Assembly (NCBI RefSeq): GCF_022427145.1
Contig: NZ_JAKSXN010000058.1
Coordinates: 1 to 34,021 of the forward strand
Direction of reading: 5' to 3'
Length of the DNA: 34,021 bases
Origin: Paenibacillus timonensis
GTDB taxonomy: Bacteria > Bacillota > Bacilli > Paenibacillales > Paenibacillaceae
Positions 7,122 to 14,833 of the stretch are shown in pieces (the stretch's first letter is position 1; each line of letters opens with the position of its first letter). Position numbers and translations under genes: made by a program. Under the pieces are notes generated by a model. That model was not told the origin of the DNA. It did no database searches and saw nothing but the letters and a program-made list of their open reading frames with translations.

Positions 7122-8669
7122 TTGAATAATCAAGGCCGAATTAGCGTAAACGTGGAAATCTACGGAACTTCTTATAAAATCGTCGGAAGCAGCGCGGAGT
7201 ACATGAAGCAGGTGGCGCGCCGCGTGGATGAACATATGCGCAGCATCTCCCAGGCCTATCCCCACTTGGACACGCCGCGGCTGGCCGTACTGGCCGCCGT
7301 GCGGATGGCCGAGGAAGCGATCCGGGTGGAGCAGCTCCAGAACGAACTGCAAAATGCCAAACAGGAAAAGTCGGTGCTGCTCCAAGAGAACTCCGTCCTG
7401 CAGGATTTACATGCCAAACAGGAAAACATGTACAAGGCGCTCCAGGAGGAACAACAGCAGCTGAAGAACGAGAAGCGCCAGCTCACCGGACAGGTGGAGA
7501 AGCTGGAAGCCTCCCTGCTCGTCCAGGAGGAGGAATCCCGCAAGCAGCGCGGCCGGGTGCAGGAGCTGGAGCGTCAGCTTACCGAGCAGCGCGGCAGCAA
7601 CTCGCAGCTTCAAGCCAAGCTGCGCCAGGCCGAGCAGACGGCGGCGAAGGAGAAAGAGGAGGCGGCCAAGCTGCAGAAGCAGGTGAGCGAGCTGCAGCGG
7701 CGCGAGCAAGACGCCAAGGCGGCCGAGCAACGGGCGGTGCAGCAAAGCGGGAAGCTGCAAGAGCAGACGAAGCAGCTCCAAGGCACGCTCCAGGCTGCGG
7801 AAGCGGAAACGAAGCAACTGCAGCAAAGGTTGCAGGAAGCCAAGGAGCGGGAGGACAAGCTCCGGGCCGAGGTATCGGCGGCGCAGCAGAACGAGAAGTC
7901 GTGGCAGAAGCTGGCCGAGAAGCGCAGCGAGGAGTTAAGCCGCCTGGAAATCAGCTTGCTCGAGGCTGCCGACAAGAGCGAACGGCTGACCGAGCAGTTG
8001 GCCGCCGAAGCCAGCAGGATGGAGGAAGCCAGCGGGGAGCTGCAGGCGGAGCGGGAGAAGGCCGGCGCGTTGGCCGCCGAGCTGGATTCGCTGCGTTACC
8101 GGTTGGAGCGGGCCGCAGGGGAGCGGGAGCAAGCTCTCCTAGCGGCGCAGACGGCCGAAGAAGAGAAGCGGCAGCTGGAACAAGAGCGGGATGAGCTGAA
8201 CCTGCGGTTGCAGGAGCTCGAAGAGGGCCGCAAATCGCTTGCCGCCCTGGAGTCCGAGCTGGAAAGCTATCGCGAAGCGGCTGAAGAGCGGGAACGGGAG
8301 TGGCGCAAGCAGTGGGCTTCGGCGGAACGCGAGCTGAATTCCTGGCGCGAGAAGGAAGCCGAGCTGCATCGGCAACTGGACGAATGGCAGCAGGAAAGCG
8401 CGGCCGGAAGCGAACGCGTATTGACGATGGCCGGCGACTTCGAGGCGCTGGAGGAAGAGAAGCGCCGGCTGGCCGAGCAGCTTCAAGAGATCACGGACAG
8501 TTACGAGCTGGTAACTCATCAATTCCGACTTCTGCAGCTTGAGCGTGAGAAGGAACAGGAGCAGCAGGCGGAGCGGGAAGAGGAATATCGTCGCCTGAAG
8601 GACGATTACGCCAAGCTTCAATCGGAATATAACGAATGGATCGAATTGCTTGAACAGGACCCGTCCTAA
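7122..8669 (+). CDS. zapA: ZapA-like cell division protein with a very long coiled-coil extension
   Basis: 515 residues. The first 85 or so match ZapA, the FtsZ-ring stabiliser: RISVNVEIYGTSYKIVGSSAEYMKQVARRVDEHMRSI, then LDTPRLAVLAAVRMAEEAIRVE. The remaining 430 residues are almost uninterrupted heptad-type sequence rich in E, Q, K, R, L and A, i.e. a long coiled coil. Typical ZapA proteins have about 85-130 residues, so this one is four to six times longer. It starts at TTG 7122, supported by GAAGGAGG at 7105-7112; no nearby ATG fits. It lies downstream of pheT as in Bacillus, where rnhC intervenes. A bidirectional terminator follows. Role at the division ring is inferred from the N-terminal domain only. 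Confidence 0.85.
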   Translation: MNNQGRISVNVEIYGTSYKIVGSSAEYMKQVARRVDEHMRSISQAYPHLDTPRLAVLAAVRMAEEAIRVEQLQNELQNAKQEKSVLLQENSVLQDLHAKQENMYKALQEEQQQLKNEKRQLTGQVEKLEASLLVQEEESRKQRGRVQELERQLTEQRGSNSQLQAKLRQAEQTAAKEKEEAAKLQKQVSELQRREQDAKAAEQRAVQQSGKLQEQTKQLQGTLQAAEAETKQLQQRLQEAKEREDKLRAEVSAAQQNEKSWQKLAEKRSEELSRLEISLLEAADKSERLTEQLAAEASRMEEASGELQAEREKAGALAAELDSLRYRLERAAGEREQALLAAQTAEEEKRQLEQERDELNLRLQELEEGRKSLAALESELESYREAAEEREREWRKQWASAERELNSWREKEAELHRQLDEWQQESAAGSERVLTMAGDFEALEEEKRRLAEQLQEITDSYELVTHQFRLLQLEREKEQEQQAEREEEYRRLKDDYAKLQSEYNEWIELLEQDPS

Positions 8670-8691
8670 AGTCTAATGAAGGTTCGACCTC

Positions 8692-8732
8692 ATGAAGAAG
8701 AGCCCCCGGCAGTGTGCCGCGGGCTCTTCTTG
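8692..8732. terminator. Bidirectional intrinsic terminator between zapA and the cupredoxin gene
   Basis: A long imperfect hairpin (GAAGAGCCCCCGGCA around 8695-8709, complement to about 8729) lies between two convergent genes. The + strand ends in CTTCTTGC and the - strand also ends in T-rich sequence. Confidence 0.8.
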
Positions 8733-8750
8733 CGTGTAAAGGCGAAGCGT

Positions 8751-9131
8751 CTATTCTACGATGATTTTAGATATCATGCCGCTGTGGCCGGAACCGCACA
8801 TGACCGAGCAGGACATCTCGAATTCGCCGGCTTCGGTCGGAACGATCACGGCGGAGTCGTTCTTGCGGTCAAGCTGCAGCTTCAGGCCGGGAACGAGGAT
8901 CCCGTGGTTTCCGGAGGCGTTCTTGAACACGATCTTCACCGGAACGTCTTTCTTTAAATGGTATTCGGATTGATCGAATTGATAGTTGCTGGCTTCGATG
9001 ACCAATTCGGCCTCCGGCTTGACGTTGTTTTCGGCGGCAGACCCGCTGGTCTCAGCCGCTTTACCGCCGCTGCAAGCGGTAACAAGCAACAGTAATACCG
9101 AACTTGCGACGATAGCTATGCTTTTCTTCAC
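8751..9131 (-). CDS. Lipoprotein with CuA-type cupredoxin domain
   Basis: 126 residues. An N-terminal signal peptide ends in a lipobox (LVTAC, lipidated Cys 20), then a low-complexity linker and a cupredoxin beta barrel (about 41-126). The metal site matches the CuA centre of cytochrome oxidase subunit II: His 76 (NHGI) and C-x3-C-x3-H-x2-M, Cys 108, Cys 112, His 116, Met 119. So it is likely an extracytoplasmic, membrane-anchored copper protein involved in electron transfer or copper delivery. No oxidase subunits are next to it. The start is GTG 9131 with GAGGG a few bases upstream. It is transcribed alone, ending at the bidirectional terminator. Confidence 0.85.
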   Translation of the reverse strand: MKKSIAIVASSVLLLLVTACSGGKAAETSGSAAENNVKPEAELVIEASNYQFDQSEYHLKKDVPVKIVFKNASGNHGILVPGLKLQLDRKNDSAVIVPTEAGEFEMSCSVMCGSGHSGMISKIIVE

Positions 9132-9315
9132 AATTATCCCTCGCGATACAGTATATTTGTGACAATATTAAGAATATCATACCGTATTTTGCAGGGGGCG
9201 GAAGGTTGAAGGTTTGAAGAATTGTTGAACTTCTGCGGAAACAACCTTCAAGAAAGCCATGGTGGAATGTCAGGAATCTATAGGCACGGAAAATGCGTTA
9301 AATGGCGAAAGTGAG

Positions 9316-9368
9316 AAAGAGGCCGTTCCTGCCGCAGTGTGACAAACCTGCGGAAGGAAGGCCTCTTT
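9316..9368 (-). terminator. Intrinsic terminator of the yvlD-like gene
   Basis: AAAGAGGCC and TTCCTGCCGCAG (9316-9337) pair with CTGCGGAAGGAA and GGCCTCTTT (about 9346-9368) around a 9-nt loop. On the minus strand the stem is followed by a T-rich tail. The rest of the 9132-9384 gap shows nothing else convincing. Confidence 0.75.
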
Positions 9369-9384
9369 GCTTGGTGCACCGCCA

Positions 9385-9747
9385 TTAACGGTTGGCTTTG
9401 TCTTTACCTGCGTCAAAGGGAGTTGACACGGGAATGAACAGGTCGATGATCCCGATCACCAATGCGGCAAGCAAAGCGCCGATAACGGAGACGGATACGC
9501 CGGAAATAATGAACTGGGCAAGCCAGATCACGAGCGCACTCGTAAGAAAACCGACGATTCCGCGCCCGAACGGGGTAACCCTCGTTCCGAAAATGCCTTC
9601 AATGGCCCAGCCCAATAGGGCGATGACCAAGGCGAGCAGCAAGGCGCTGCCGAATCCGCCGATGCTGAATTGCGGTACGAGCCATCCCACAACCAGCAGA
9701 ACCAGGGCGGAGACGATGAATCGCACGACGTGTCCCAGAAAATGCAT
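9385..9747 (-). CDS. yvlD: YvlD-family four-TM membrane protein (phage holin superfamily IV type)
   Basis: 120 residues with four hydrophobic segments (about 5-25, 30-52, 60-80 and 83-106) and the conserved glycine/proline-rich loop GIFGTRVTPFGRGIVGF. This matches the small membrane-protein family (PF04020) labelled phage holin IV, whose chromosomal members such as YvlD are not lysis proteins; stress-related roles have been suggested for relatives. A strong AAAAGGAGGC site at 9756-9765 precedes the ATG. It is monocistronic, divergent from mutS2. Confidence 0.85.
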   Translation of the reverse strand: MHFLGHVVRFIVSALVLLVVGWLVPQFSIGGFGSALLLALVIALLGWAIEGIFGTRVTPFGRGIVGFLTSALVIWLAQFIISGVSVSVIGALLAALVIGIIDLFIPVSTPFDAGKDKANR

Positions 9748-9861
9748 GGTACATAGCCTCCTTTTAGAAGTAAGTACGTTTGGCTATACGCAATTATCAT
9801 GTTCCGCGATTCGCATTCTTATGTGTGATGTGGGCAAATGGCGAAAAATGAATGGTTTCGT

Positions 9862-9867
9862 TATAAT
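9862..9867 (+). promoter_or_regulatory. Probable -10 box of the mutS2 operon
   Basis: TATAAT at 9862-9867 lies 33 bp before the mutS2 start. No good -35 hexamer is present at 16-18 bp, so only the -10 is supported. Confidence 0.5.
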
Positions 9868-9900
9868 GGGATCATAGCCCGAGGGGAGTTGTGAACGTAC

Positions 9901-12267
9901 TTGGACGAGAAAATTTTCAAAACCATGGAATATCGAAAAATTATAGATCAGCTGTCATCTTATTCCCAAACGGCGCTCGGAAAAAGAACGGCGGAAGCGC
10001 TGCAACCTGCCACCGATTTGGAAGATGTCAAGCGGATGCTGCAAGCCACCGATGAAGCGTTTAAAGTGGACCGCCTGAAGGGCGCGCCCGGATTCGGCGG
10101 GATCGTGGACATCACTCCGGCCGTCAAACGGGCCCGGATCGGGGGGACGCTGAACCCGCACGAACTGCTTGGCATTGCGACCACGTTGGAGGGCTCGCGC
10201 CGGATCAAACGGTATATCGCCACGATGCATGAAGAGCACGAAGTCCAACTGCTGTTTAACTTAAGCGACGCCTTAAGCGAACAGAAGACTTTGGAAGACG
10301 CGATCAAACGCTGCATCGACGATAGCGCGGAGGTGCTGGATTCGGCGAGTCCCGAGTTGGCCAGCATCCGCCGCGAGCTGCGGGGCGGGGAGGTGCGGAT
10401 CCGCGAGAAGCTCGATGCGATGATCCGCTCGTCTTCGGTGTCGAAGATGCTGCAGGATCAGCTGATTACGATCCGCGGCGACCGCTTCGTGATCCCCGTC
10501 AAGGCGGAGTATCGCGCCCATTTCGGCGGGATCGTGCACGATCAGTCCGGATCGGGAGCCACGCTGTTCATTGAGCCGGAATCGATCGTGGCGATGAACA
10601 ACAAGCTGCGCGAGACGCGGCTGCGCGAAGAACGCGAAATCGAGGTCATCTTGCAGAAGCTTACCGCCCTGGTTGGCGAGCAAGCCGAGTTGCTGTTGTA
10701 CGACGGGGACGTGCTGGGCCAATTGGATTTTATCTTCGCCAAAGCCCGTCTGGCCCGGGAATTGAAGGGTACGCTGCCGCGCATGAACGATCGCGGTTTT
10801 CTTAAGCTGAAGAAGGGCCGTCACCCGTTGATCCCGCCCGACCAAGTCGTTCCGATCGACGTGGAACTGGGGAATCAGTACTCGACGATCATCGTTACCG
10901 GTCCAAACACCGGGGGGAAAACCGTCACGCTGAAAACGATCGGACTGCTCAGCCTGATGGCGATGTCCGGGTTGTTCGTGCCGGCCGAAGACGGCAGCCA
11001 GCTCTGCGTTTTTGACGCGATTTATGCCGATATCGGCGACGAGCAAAGCATCGAGCAGAGCTTGAGTACGTTCTCCAGCCATATGACGAACATCATTTCG
11101 ATCTTGCGCCGGATGACGCCCAAAAGCCTCGTCCTACTGGATGAGCTGGGTGCGGGTACCGACCCGGCCGAAGGTTCGGCGCTGGCCATCGCGATTCTGG
11201 AGCATATCCATTCGCTGGGCTGCCGGATGGTGGCGACAACCCACTTCAGCGAGCTGAAAGCTTATGCATATGAACGGAAAGGCGTCATCAACGCCAGCAT
11301 GGAGTTTGATGTTAGCACGTTAAGTCCGACCTATCGTCTGCTGGTAGGGGTTCCCGGGCGAAGCAACGCGTTCGCTATCGCCGAACGGCTGGGCCTGCCG
11401 GAGCGGATCCTGGAGTATGCCCGCGGCGAAGTGACCGAAGAGGACATGCGCGTCGAGAATATGATCGCCTCGCTGGAACAGAACCGCCTCGGCGCGGAGC
11501 AGGAGCGCGAAACGGCCGAGCAGCTGCGGCGGGAGATGGAAGAGCTCCGCAGACGCCACGCTTCCGAGCTGGAGAAGCTGGAGCAGCAGCGCGATAAACG
11601 CCTCGAGAAGGCGGAGGAGGAAGCGTCGGCGATCATTGCCAAGGCCCGTCAGGAAGCCGAACGGATTATCGGGGACCTGCGCCGGCTTGCGATGGAAGAA
11701 GGCGCAGCAGTCAAGGAGCACAAGCTGATCGCCGCGCGCAAGGAGCTGGACGAAGCCGAACCGCAGCGCCGTAAGAAAAGCGGGGCAGCCCGCAAAGCAG
11801 CGAAACCACCGCGGCAAATCGAACCGGGCGACGAGGTGATGGTGTACAGCTTGAATCAGAAAGGCAATGTCGTGGAGCTCTCCGGCAGCAAAGAAGCGAT
11901 CGTGCAGCTCGGCATCATGAAGATGAAGGTGAGCCTGGACGACATGGAGCTGATTGCCGCAGCCCCGGCCAGCAAGCCGGTTCAACGGACGGCGCCAAAC
12001 GTCAAGCGGACGCGCGACGAGAACGTTCGCAGCGAGCTGGATTTGCGCGGGGCCAACCTGGAGGAGGCGTTGATCGAGGTCGACCGCTTCATTGACGAAG
12101 CCTACTTAAGCAATTTAGGCCAAATTTACATCATTCACGGGAAAGGCACCGGGATTTTGCGGACAGGGATTTCCGAATATCTTCGCAAGCATAAGCATGT
12201 CAAGAGCTATCGTCTGGGGAATTACGGAGAAGGCGGAACCGGCGTTACGGTAGCCGAGCTGAAGTAA
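9901..12267 (+). CDS. mutS2: Endonuclease MutS2 / ribosome-rescue ATPase
   Basis: 788 residues, full length. The N-terminal core has the family opening ALGKRTAEALQP. A MutS-type ABC ATPase follows, with Walker A GPNTGGKTVTLKTIGL (from residue 334), Walker B LVLLDELGAGTDPAEG, and VATTHFSELKAYAY. Residues about 520-640 form a long coiled coil, and a C-terminal Smr domain follows with LDLRG (residue 713) and HGKGTGIL (from about 746), both nuclease motifs intact. MutS2 has been linked to suppression of recombination and, in Bacillus, to rescue of collided ribosomes. The start is TTG 9901; GAGGGGAG at 9881-9888 is 12 nt away, slightly long. It heads a likely operon with a DUF350 protein, as in Bacillus. 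Confidence 0.95.
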   Translation: MDEKIFKTMEYRKIIDQLSSYSQTALGKRTAEALQPATDLEDVKRMLQATDEAFKVDRLKGAPGFGGIVDITPAVKRARIGGTLNPHELLGIATTLEGSRRIKRYIATMHEEHEVQLLFNLSDALSEQKTLEDAIKRCIDDSAEVLDSASPELASIRRELRGGEVRIREKLDAMIRSSSVSKMLQDQLITIRGDRFVIPVKAEYRAHFGGIVHDQSGSGATLFIEPESIVAMNNKLRETRLREEREIEVILQKLTALVGEQAELLLYDGDVLGQLDFIFAKARLARELKGTLPRMNDRGFLKLKKGRHPLIPPDQVVPIDVELGNQYSTIIVTGPNTGGKTVTLKTIGLLSLMAMSGLFVPAEDGSQLCVFDAIYADIGDEQSIEQSLSTFSSHMTNIISILRRMTPKSLVLLDELGAGTDPAEGSALAIAILEHIHSLGCRMVATTHFSELKAYAYERKGVINASMEFDVSTLSPTYRLLVGVPGRSNAFAIAERLGLPERILEYARGEVTEEDMRVENMIASLEQNRLGAEQERETAEQLRREMEELRRRHASELEKLEQQRDKRLEKAEEEASAIIAKARQEAERIIGDLRRLAMEEGAAVKEHKLIAARKELDEAEPQRRKKSGAARKAAKPPRQIEPGDEVMVYSLNQKGNVVELSGSKEAIVQLGIMKMKVSLDDMELIAAAPASKPVQRTAPNVKRTRDENVRSELDLRGANLEEALIEVDRFIDEAYLSNLGQIYIIHGKGTGILRTGISEYLRKHKHVKSYRLGNYGEGGTGVTVAELK

Positions 12268-12304
12268 GAACGAATAGCCTCATGGCATAAAGGGAGAGGA
12301 CGCT

Positions 12305-12721
12305 ATGAAGGAAAGCATTGATCCGCTCTTGGAGCAACCGCTGGGGCTGATGATCGGATATTTATCCGTAGCGGTGTTGGAATTGATCGTGTTTCTTTCC
12401 TGCTTCGAACTGTTCGCAAGGTACCGCTGCTGGCAGGAGATCAAGCGCGGCAATCTGGCCGCGTCGCTGGCCACCGGCGGGAAAATATTCGGGCTGGCCA
12501 ATATCATCCGTTATGCAGCGGTACATCCGTCCATCTACGACTTTATGATTTGGTCCTCGGTTGGGGCCTTGCTGCTGTTTGCTGCATATTTGCTATTCGA
12601 GTTCTTGACGCCGGTGTTCCACATCGACGAAGAAATCGCAGCGGGGAATGCCAGCGTCGGTTTTATCGCGATGGCCGTTTCGGTGTCGGTGTCCTTTTTG
12701 ATCGGCGTTTGCATAGGTTAG
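12305..12721 (+). CDS. yshE: DUF350 family membrane protein
   Basis: 138 residues, four predicted membrane helices (about 15-38, 52-72, 79-100 and 115-137), with the basic loop FARYRCWQEIKRGNLAASLATGGKIFGLANIIR typical of DUF350. Function is unknown. B. subtilis has the homologous yshE directly after mutSB, so this neighbourhood is conserved. RBS AGGGAGAGGA lies just before the ATG, and the gap to mutS2 is 37 nt. Confidence 0.85.
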   Translation: MKESIDPLLEQPLGLMIGYLSVAVLELIVFLSCFELFARYRCWQEIKRGNLAASLATGGKIFGLANIIRYAAVHPSIYDFMIWSSVGALLLFAAYLLFEFLTPVFHIDEEIAAGNASVGFIAMAVSVSVSFLIGVCIG

Positions 12722-12748
12722 GGATCTGAGTTGAAGGAGTAGAACGAC

Positions 12749-12829
12749 GTGAAAAACCTGGTCAAGGTGTTATTTATCGCCTCTATTCTGTTTTTGGCCG
12801 CGGGCATTATTTATTTATGGAATGCTTAA
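12749..12829 (+). CDS. Tiny single-pass membrane peptide (26 residues)
   Basis: GTG 12749 to TAA 12829 encodes a 26-residue peptide with a positively charged start (MKNLVK), one hydrophobic helix of about 17 residues, and a short YLWNA tail. A strong GAAGGAG site at 12733-12739 is placed 9 nt before the start, and the gene fits exactly between the DUF350 gene and the zinc-ribbon gene, in the same direction. No family is recognised. The context suggests a translated small membrane protein of the mutS2 operon. Confidence 0.7.
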   Translation: MKNLVKVLFIASILFLAAGIIYLWNA

Positions 12830-12856
12830 TTTGGTAACGAAAGGACGATTTTGGGT

Positions 12857-13450
12857 ATGGAAACGACGATTTGCCCATGGTGCCAAACGGAGATCGTTTG
12901 GGACGAAGAGCTGGGGCCGGAGGAGGAATGCCCACACTGCCACAACGAATTAAAGGGCTACCGGACAATCAACATCACGCTTGGCCCGGAAGAAGAGGAG
13001 TTCGAGGACGAGGAGAACGACCATCCCTTTCATGATCGGAAGCATCCCCTGGATGAAGACGACGAGGATGCGGACGGCGAGCCGTTGTGGGAGGATGCAG
13101 GGGACGCACATCTGGGCGCTGTCCGCCGGGTCGAGGCGTTTACGGCGTCGGGCGGTGATTTGCTGAAGTACGAAACCGGCGTGGAGAAGCTGCTTGACGC
13201 GCAGGACGAAGTGCCGGAATGCCCGCATTGCCGGGAATATATGGTTTATGCCGGGAAGCAGAAGCTGGTATCGCAGGACGGCGGGTTTGAGGCGGCCGTT
13301 CCGACAGGCGGGAATCGCCCGCTCCTATCGGGGGATGCCGAGCTGAATGTTTACGTCTGCTCCGCTTGCTTCCTTGTTAGCCGGTTTTTGGACGAATCTT
13401 CCCGGATCGCCATGATCCGCACCATTTCAGGTGAAGAAGACAACGAATAA
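12857..13450 (+). CDS. Acidic protein with N- and C-terminal zinc-ribbon Cys pairs
   Basis: 197 residues from ATG 12857 (TTG 12851 is an alternative; AAAGGA at 12840-12845 fits both loosely). The N-terminus has CPWC and CPHC (Cys 6, 9, 25, 28), a complete rubredoxin/zinc-ribbon knuckle pair. A very acidic central stretch follows (EEEEFEDEEND, DEDDEDADGE), then a C-terminal half with ECPHC and VCSAC as a second possible zinc site. I do not recognise a characterised family. It is the last gene of the mutS2 cluster and is followed by a terminator. A nucleic-acid or protein adaptor role is a guess. Confidence 0.75.
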   Translation: METTICPWCQTEIVWDEELGPEEECPHCHNELKGYRTINITLGPEEEEFEDEENDHPFHDRKHPLDEDDEDADGEPLWEDAGDAHLGAVRRVEAFTASGGDLLKYETGVEKLLDAQDEVPECPHCREYMVYAGKQKLVSQDGGFEAAVPTGGNRPLLSGDAELNVYVCSACFLVSRFLDESSRIAMIRTISGEEDNE

Positions 13451-13473
13451 GCTATAAAATTTTGGCAGCGATC

Positions 13474-13501
13474 GGCCCTGTCCTTACGGACGGGGCTTTT
13501 T
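13474..13501 (+). terminator. Intrinsic terminator of the mutS2 gene cluster
   Basis: GGCCCTGTCC, loop TTAC, GGACGGGGC, then TTTTT. Confidence 0.9.
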
Positions 13502-13621
13502 GGCGTTCAAGGGTCCTTAGGTTTTCACGGGAACGTCTCATGCTTCGGCCATTTTTGGGTATCTTACAGTTGCACAACCTCTTACAGGGGGAAACTCGAA
13601 GTTTGGCGGGGGAGCGAATTC

Positions 13622-14833
13622 ATGAAAAAACACCTGAACAGCCAATCGATCCTGCTGCTGGCGGTGAACGGCCTCTTCGTGCTTGCCGGCGCCTTATCGG
13701 GCACGTTCCTGAACGTCTACATCTGGAAGGTCAAACCGGACTTTAACCTGATCGCCTGGTTCACGTTCAGCCAGCAGGTGGCGTTGGGGCTTGTCTTTTG
13801 GATTGCCGGAAAATGGGTGAAGGAACGCGATAAAATGATCTTTTTGCGGCTCGGGATGATCGTTTCGGGCATCTTCTATTTGCTGGTGCTATGGACGGGC
13901 AAACATACGGTGGATTACATATGGCCGCTCGGTTTGTTGTTCGGAACCGGTTCGGGATTATTCTGGCTGGCCTTCAACGTCGTTTATTTCGAGGTGACCG
14001 ATGTCGAGACGCGGGATCGCTTCAACGGCTGGGTGGGGATTCTGGGTTCGGTGATCGGGATCTTCGGCCCGTGGGTCTCCGGTTGGCTCATCTCCATGAA
14101 ACACGGGGAGGCCGGTTACCGGTTGATCTTTACCCTCTCGTTAATCGTCTATGGGACCGGGATCCTGCTTAGCTTTTGGCTGAAAAAAAGAAAAACCGGC
14201 GAGCCCTACAGCTGGCTGGCTCCGGTACGCATGCTGAAAAAGGGCAGCCCTTGGCGCCAGGCTGCTCCGGCTTCGGCCGCTCATGGCTTGCGCGAGGGCG
14301 TATTTTCATTTCTGATCAACCTGCTGATCTTTATCAGCACCTCGGCGGAGTGGCGGATCGGGCAATATTCGCTGATCACGTCTTTGGTTTCTCTGGTCAG
14401 CTTTTGGGCAGTGGGCAAATGGTTGAAAATCCGCGCGCGCTATTACGGCATGTTACTCGGAGCCATTCTCATCACCGCCGTCATCATCCCGCTGCTCTGG
14501 AAGGTCAACTACGCCACCCTGATGGTGATGGGGGTCGGGACGTCGCTGTTCTTGCCGCTGTATCTCATTCCGGTCATCTCTTCGGTTTTCGATTTGATCG
14601 GCAATAGCCCGGAAAGCGTCGAGCAACGGGTCGAGCTGATCGTGCTCCGAGAGCTTAGCATTACCGTCGGCCGGTTGGGCGGAACGCTGTTGTTTATCGC
14701 CGTATATTCCATGGTTCCGCGCATGCCGACGATCACCTGGCTGATGTTCGCCCTGGGCGCGACGCCGGTGTTAAGCTGGCTGGCGCTGCGCCGGCTGTTG
14801 AAACGGGGGGCTAAGGCTGCCAATAGCGCCTAG
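13622..14833 (+). CDS. MFS transporter
   Basis: 403 residues, about 12 membrane helices, with the MFS loop 2-3-like basic segment (GKWVKERDKMIFLRLG) and a central cytoplasmic loop (FWLKKRKTGEPYSWLAPVRMLKKGSPW). It belongs to the major facilitator superfamily; the aromatic and glycine pattern GTGSGLFWLAFNVVYFEVT in helix 4 and GWVGILGSVIGIFGPWVSGWL in helix 5 is clear. Substrate cannot be told. GGCGGGGGAGC precedes ATG 13622. Its stop codon touches the stop codon of the convergent oxidoreductase gene. Confidence 0.85.
   Translation: MKKHLNSQSILLLAVNGLFVLAGALSGTFLNVYIWKVKPDFNLIAWFTFSQQVALGLVFWIAGKWVKERDKMIFLRLGMIVSGIFYLLVLWTGKHTVDYIWPLGLLFGTGSGLFWLAFNVVYFEVTDVETRDRFNGWVGILGSVIGIFGPWVSGWLISMKHGEAGYRLIFTLSLIVYGTGILLSFWLKKRKTGEPYSWLAPVRMLKKGSPWRQAAPASAAHGLREGVFSFLINLLIFISTSAEWRIGQYSLITSLVSLVSFWAVGKWLKIRARYYGMLLGAILITAVIIPLLWKVNYATLMVMGVGTSLFLPLYLIPVISSVFDLIGNSPESVEQRVELIVLRELSITVGRLGGTLLFIAVYSMVPRMPTITWLMFALGATPVLSWLALRRLLKRGAKAANSA

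Noticed and set aside
9385..9747. Phage holin indicating a prophage
   Set aside because: The family name is historical; the gene is a stand-alone YvlD-type chromosomal gene with no phage genes around.
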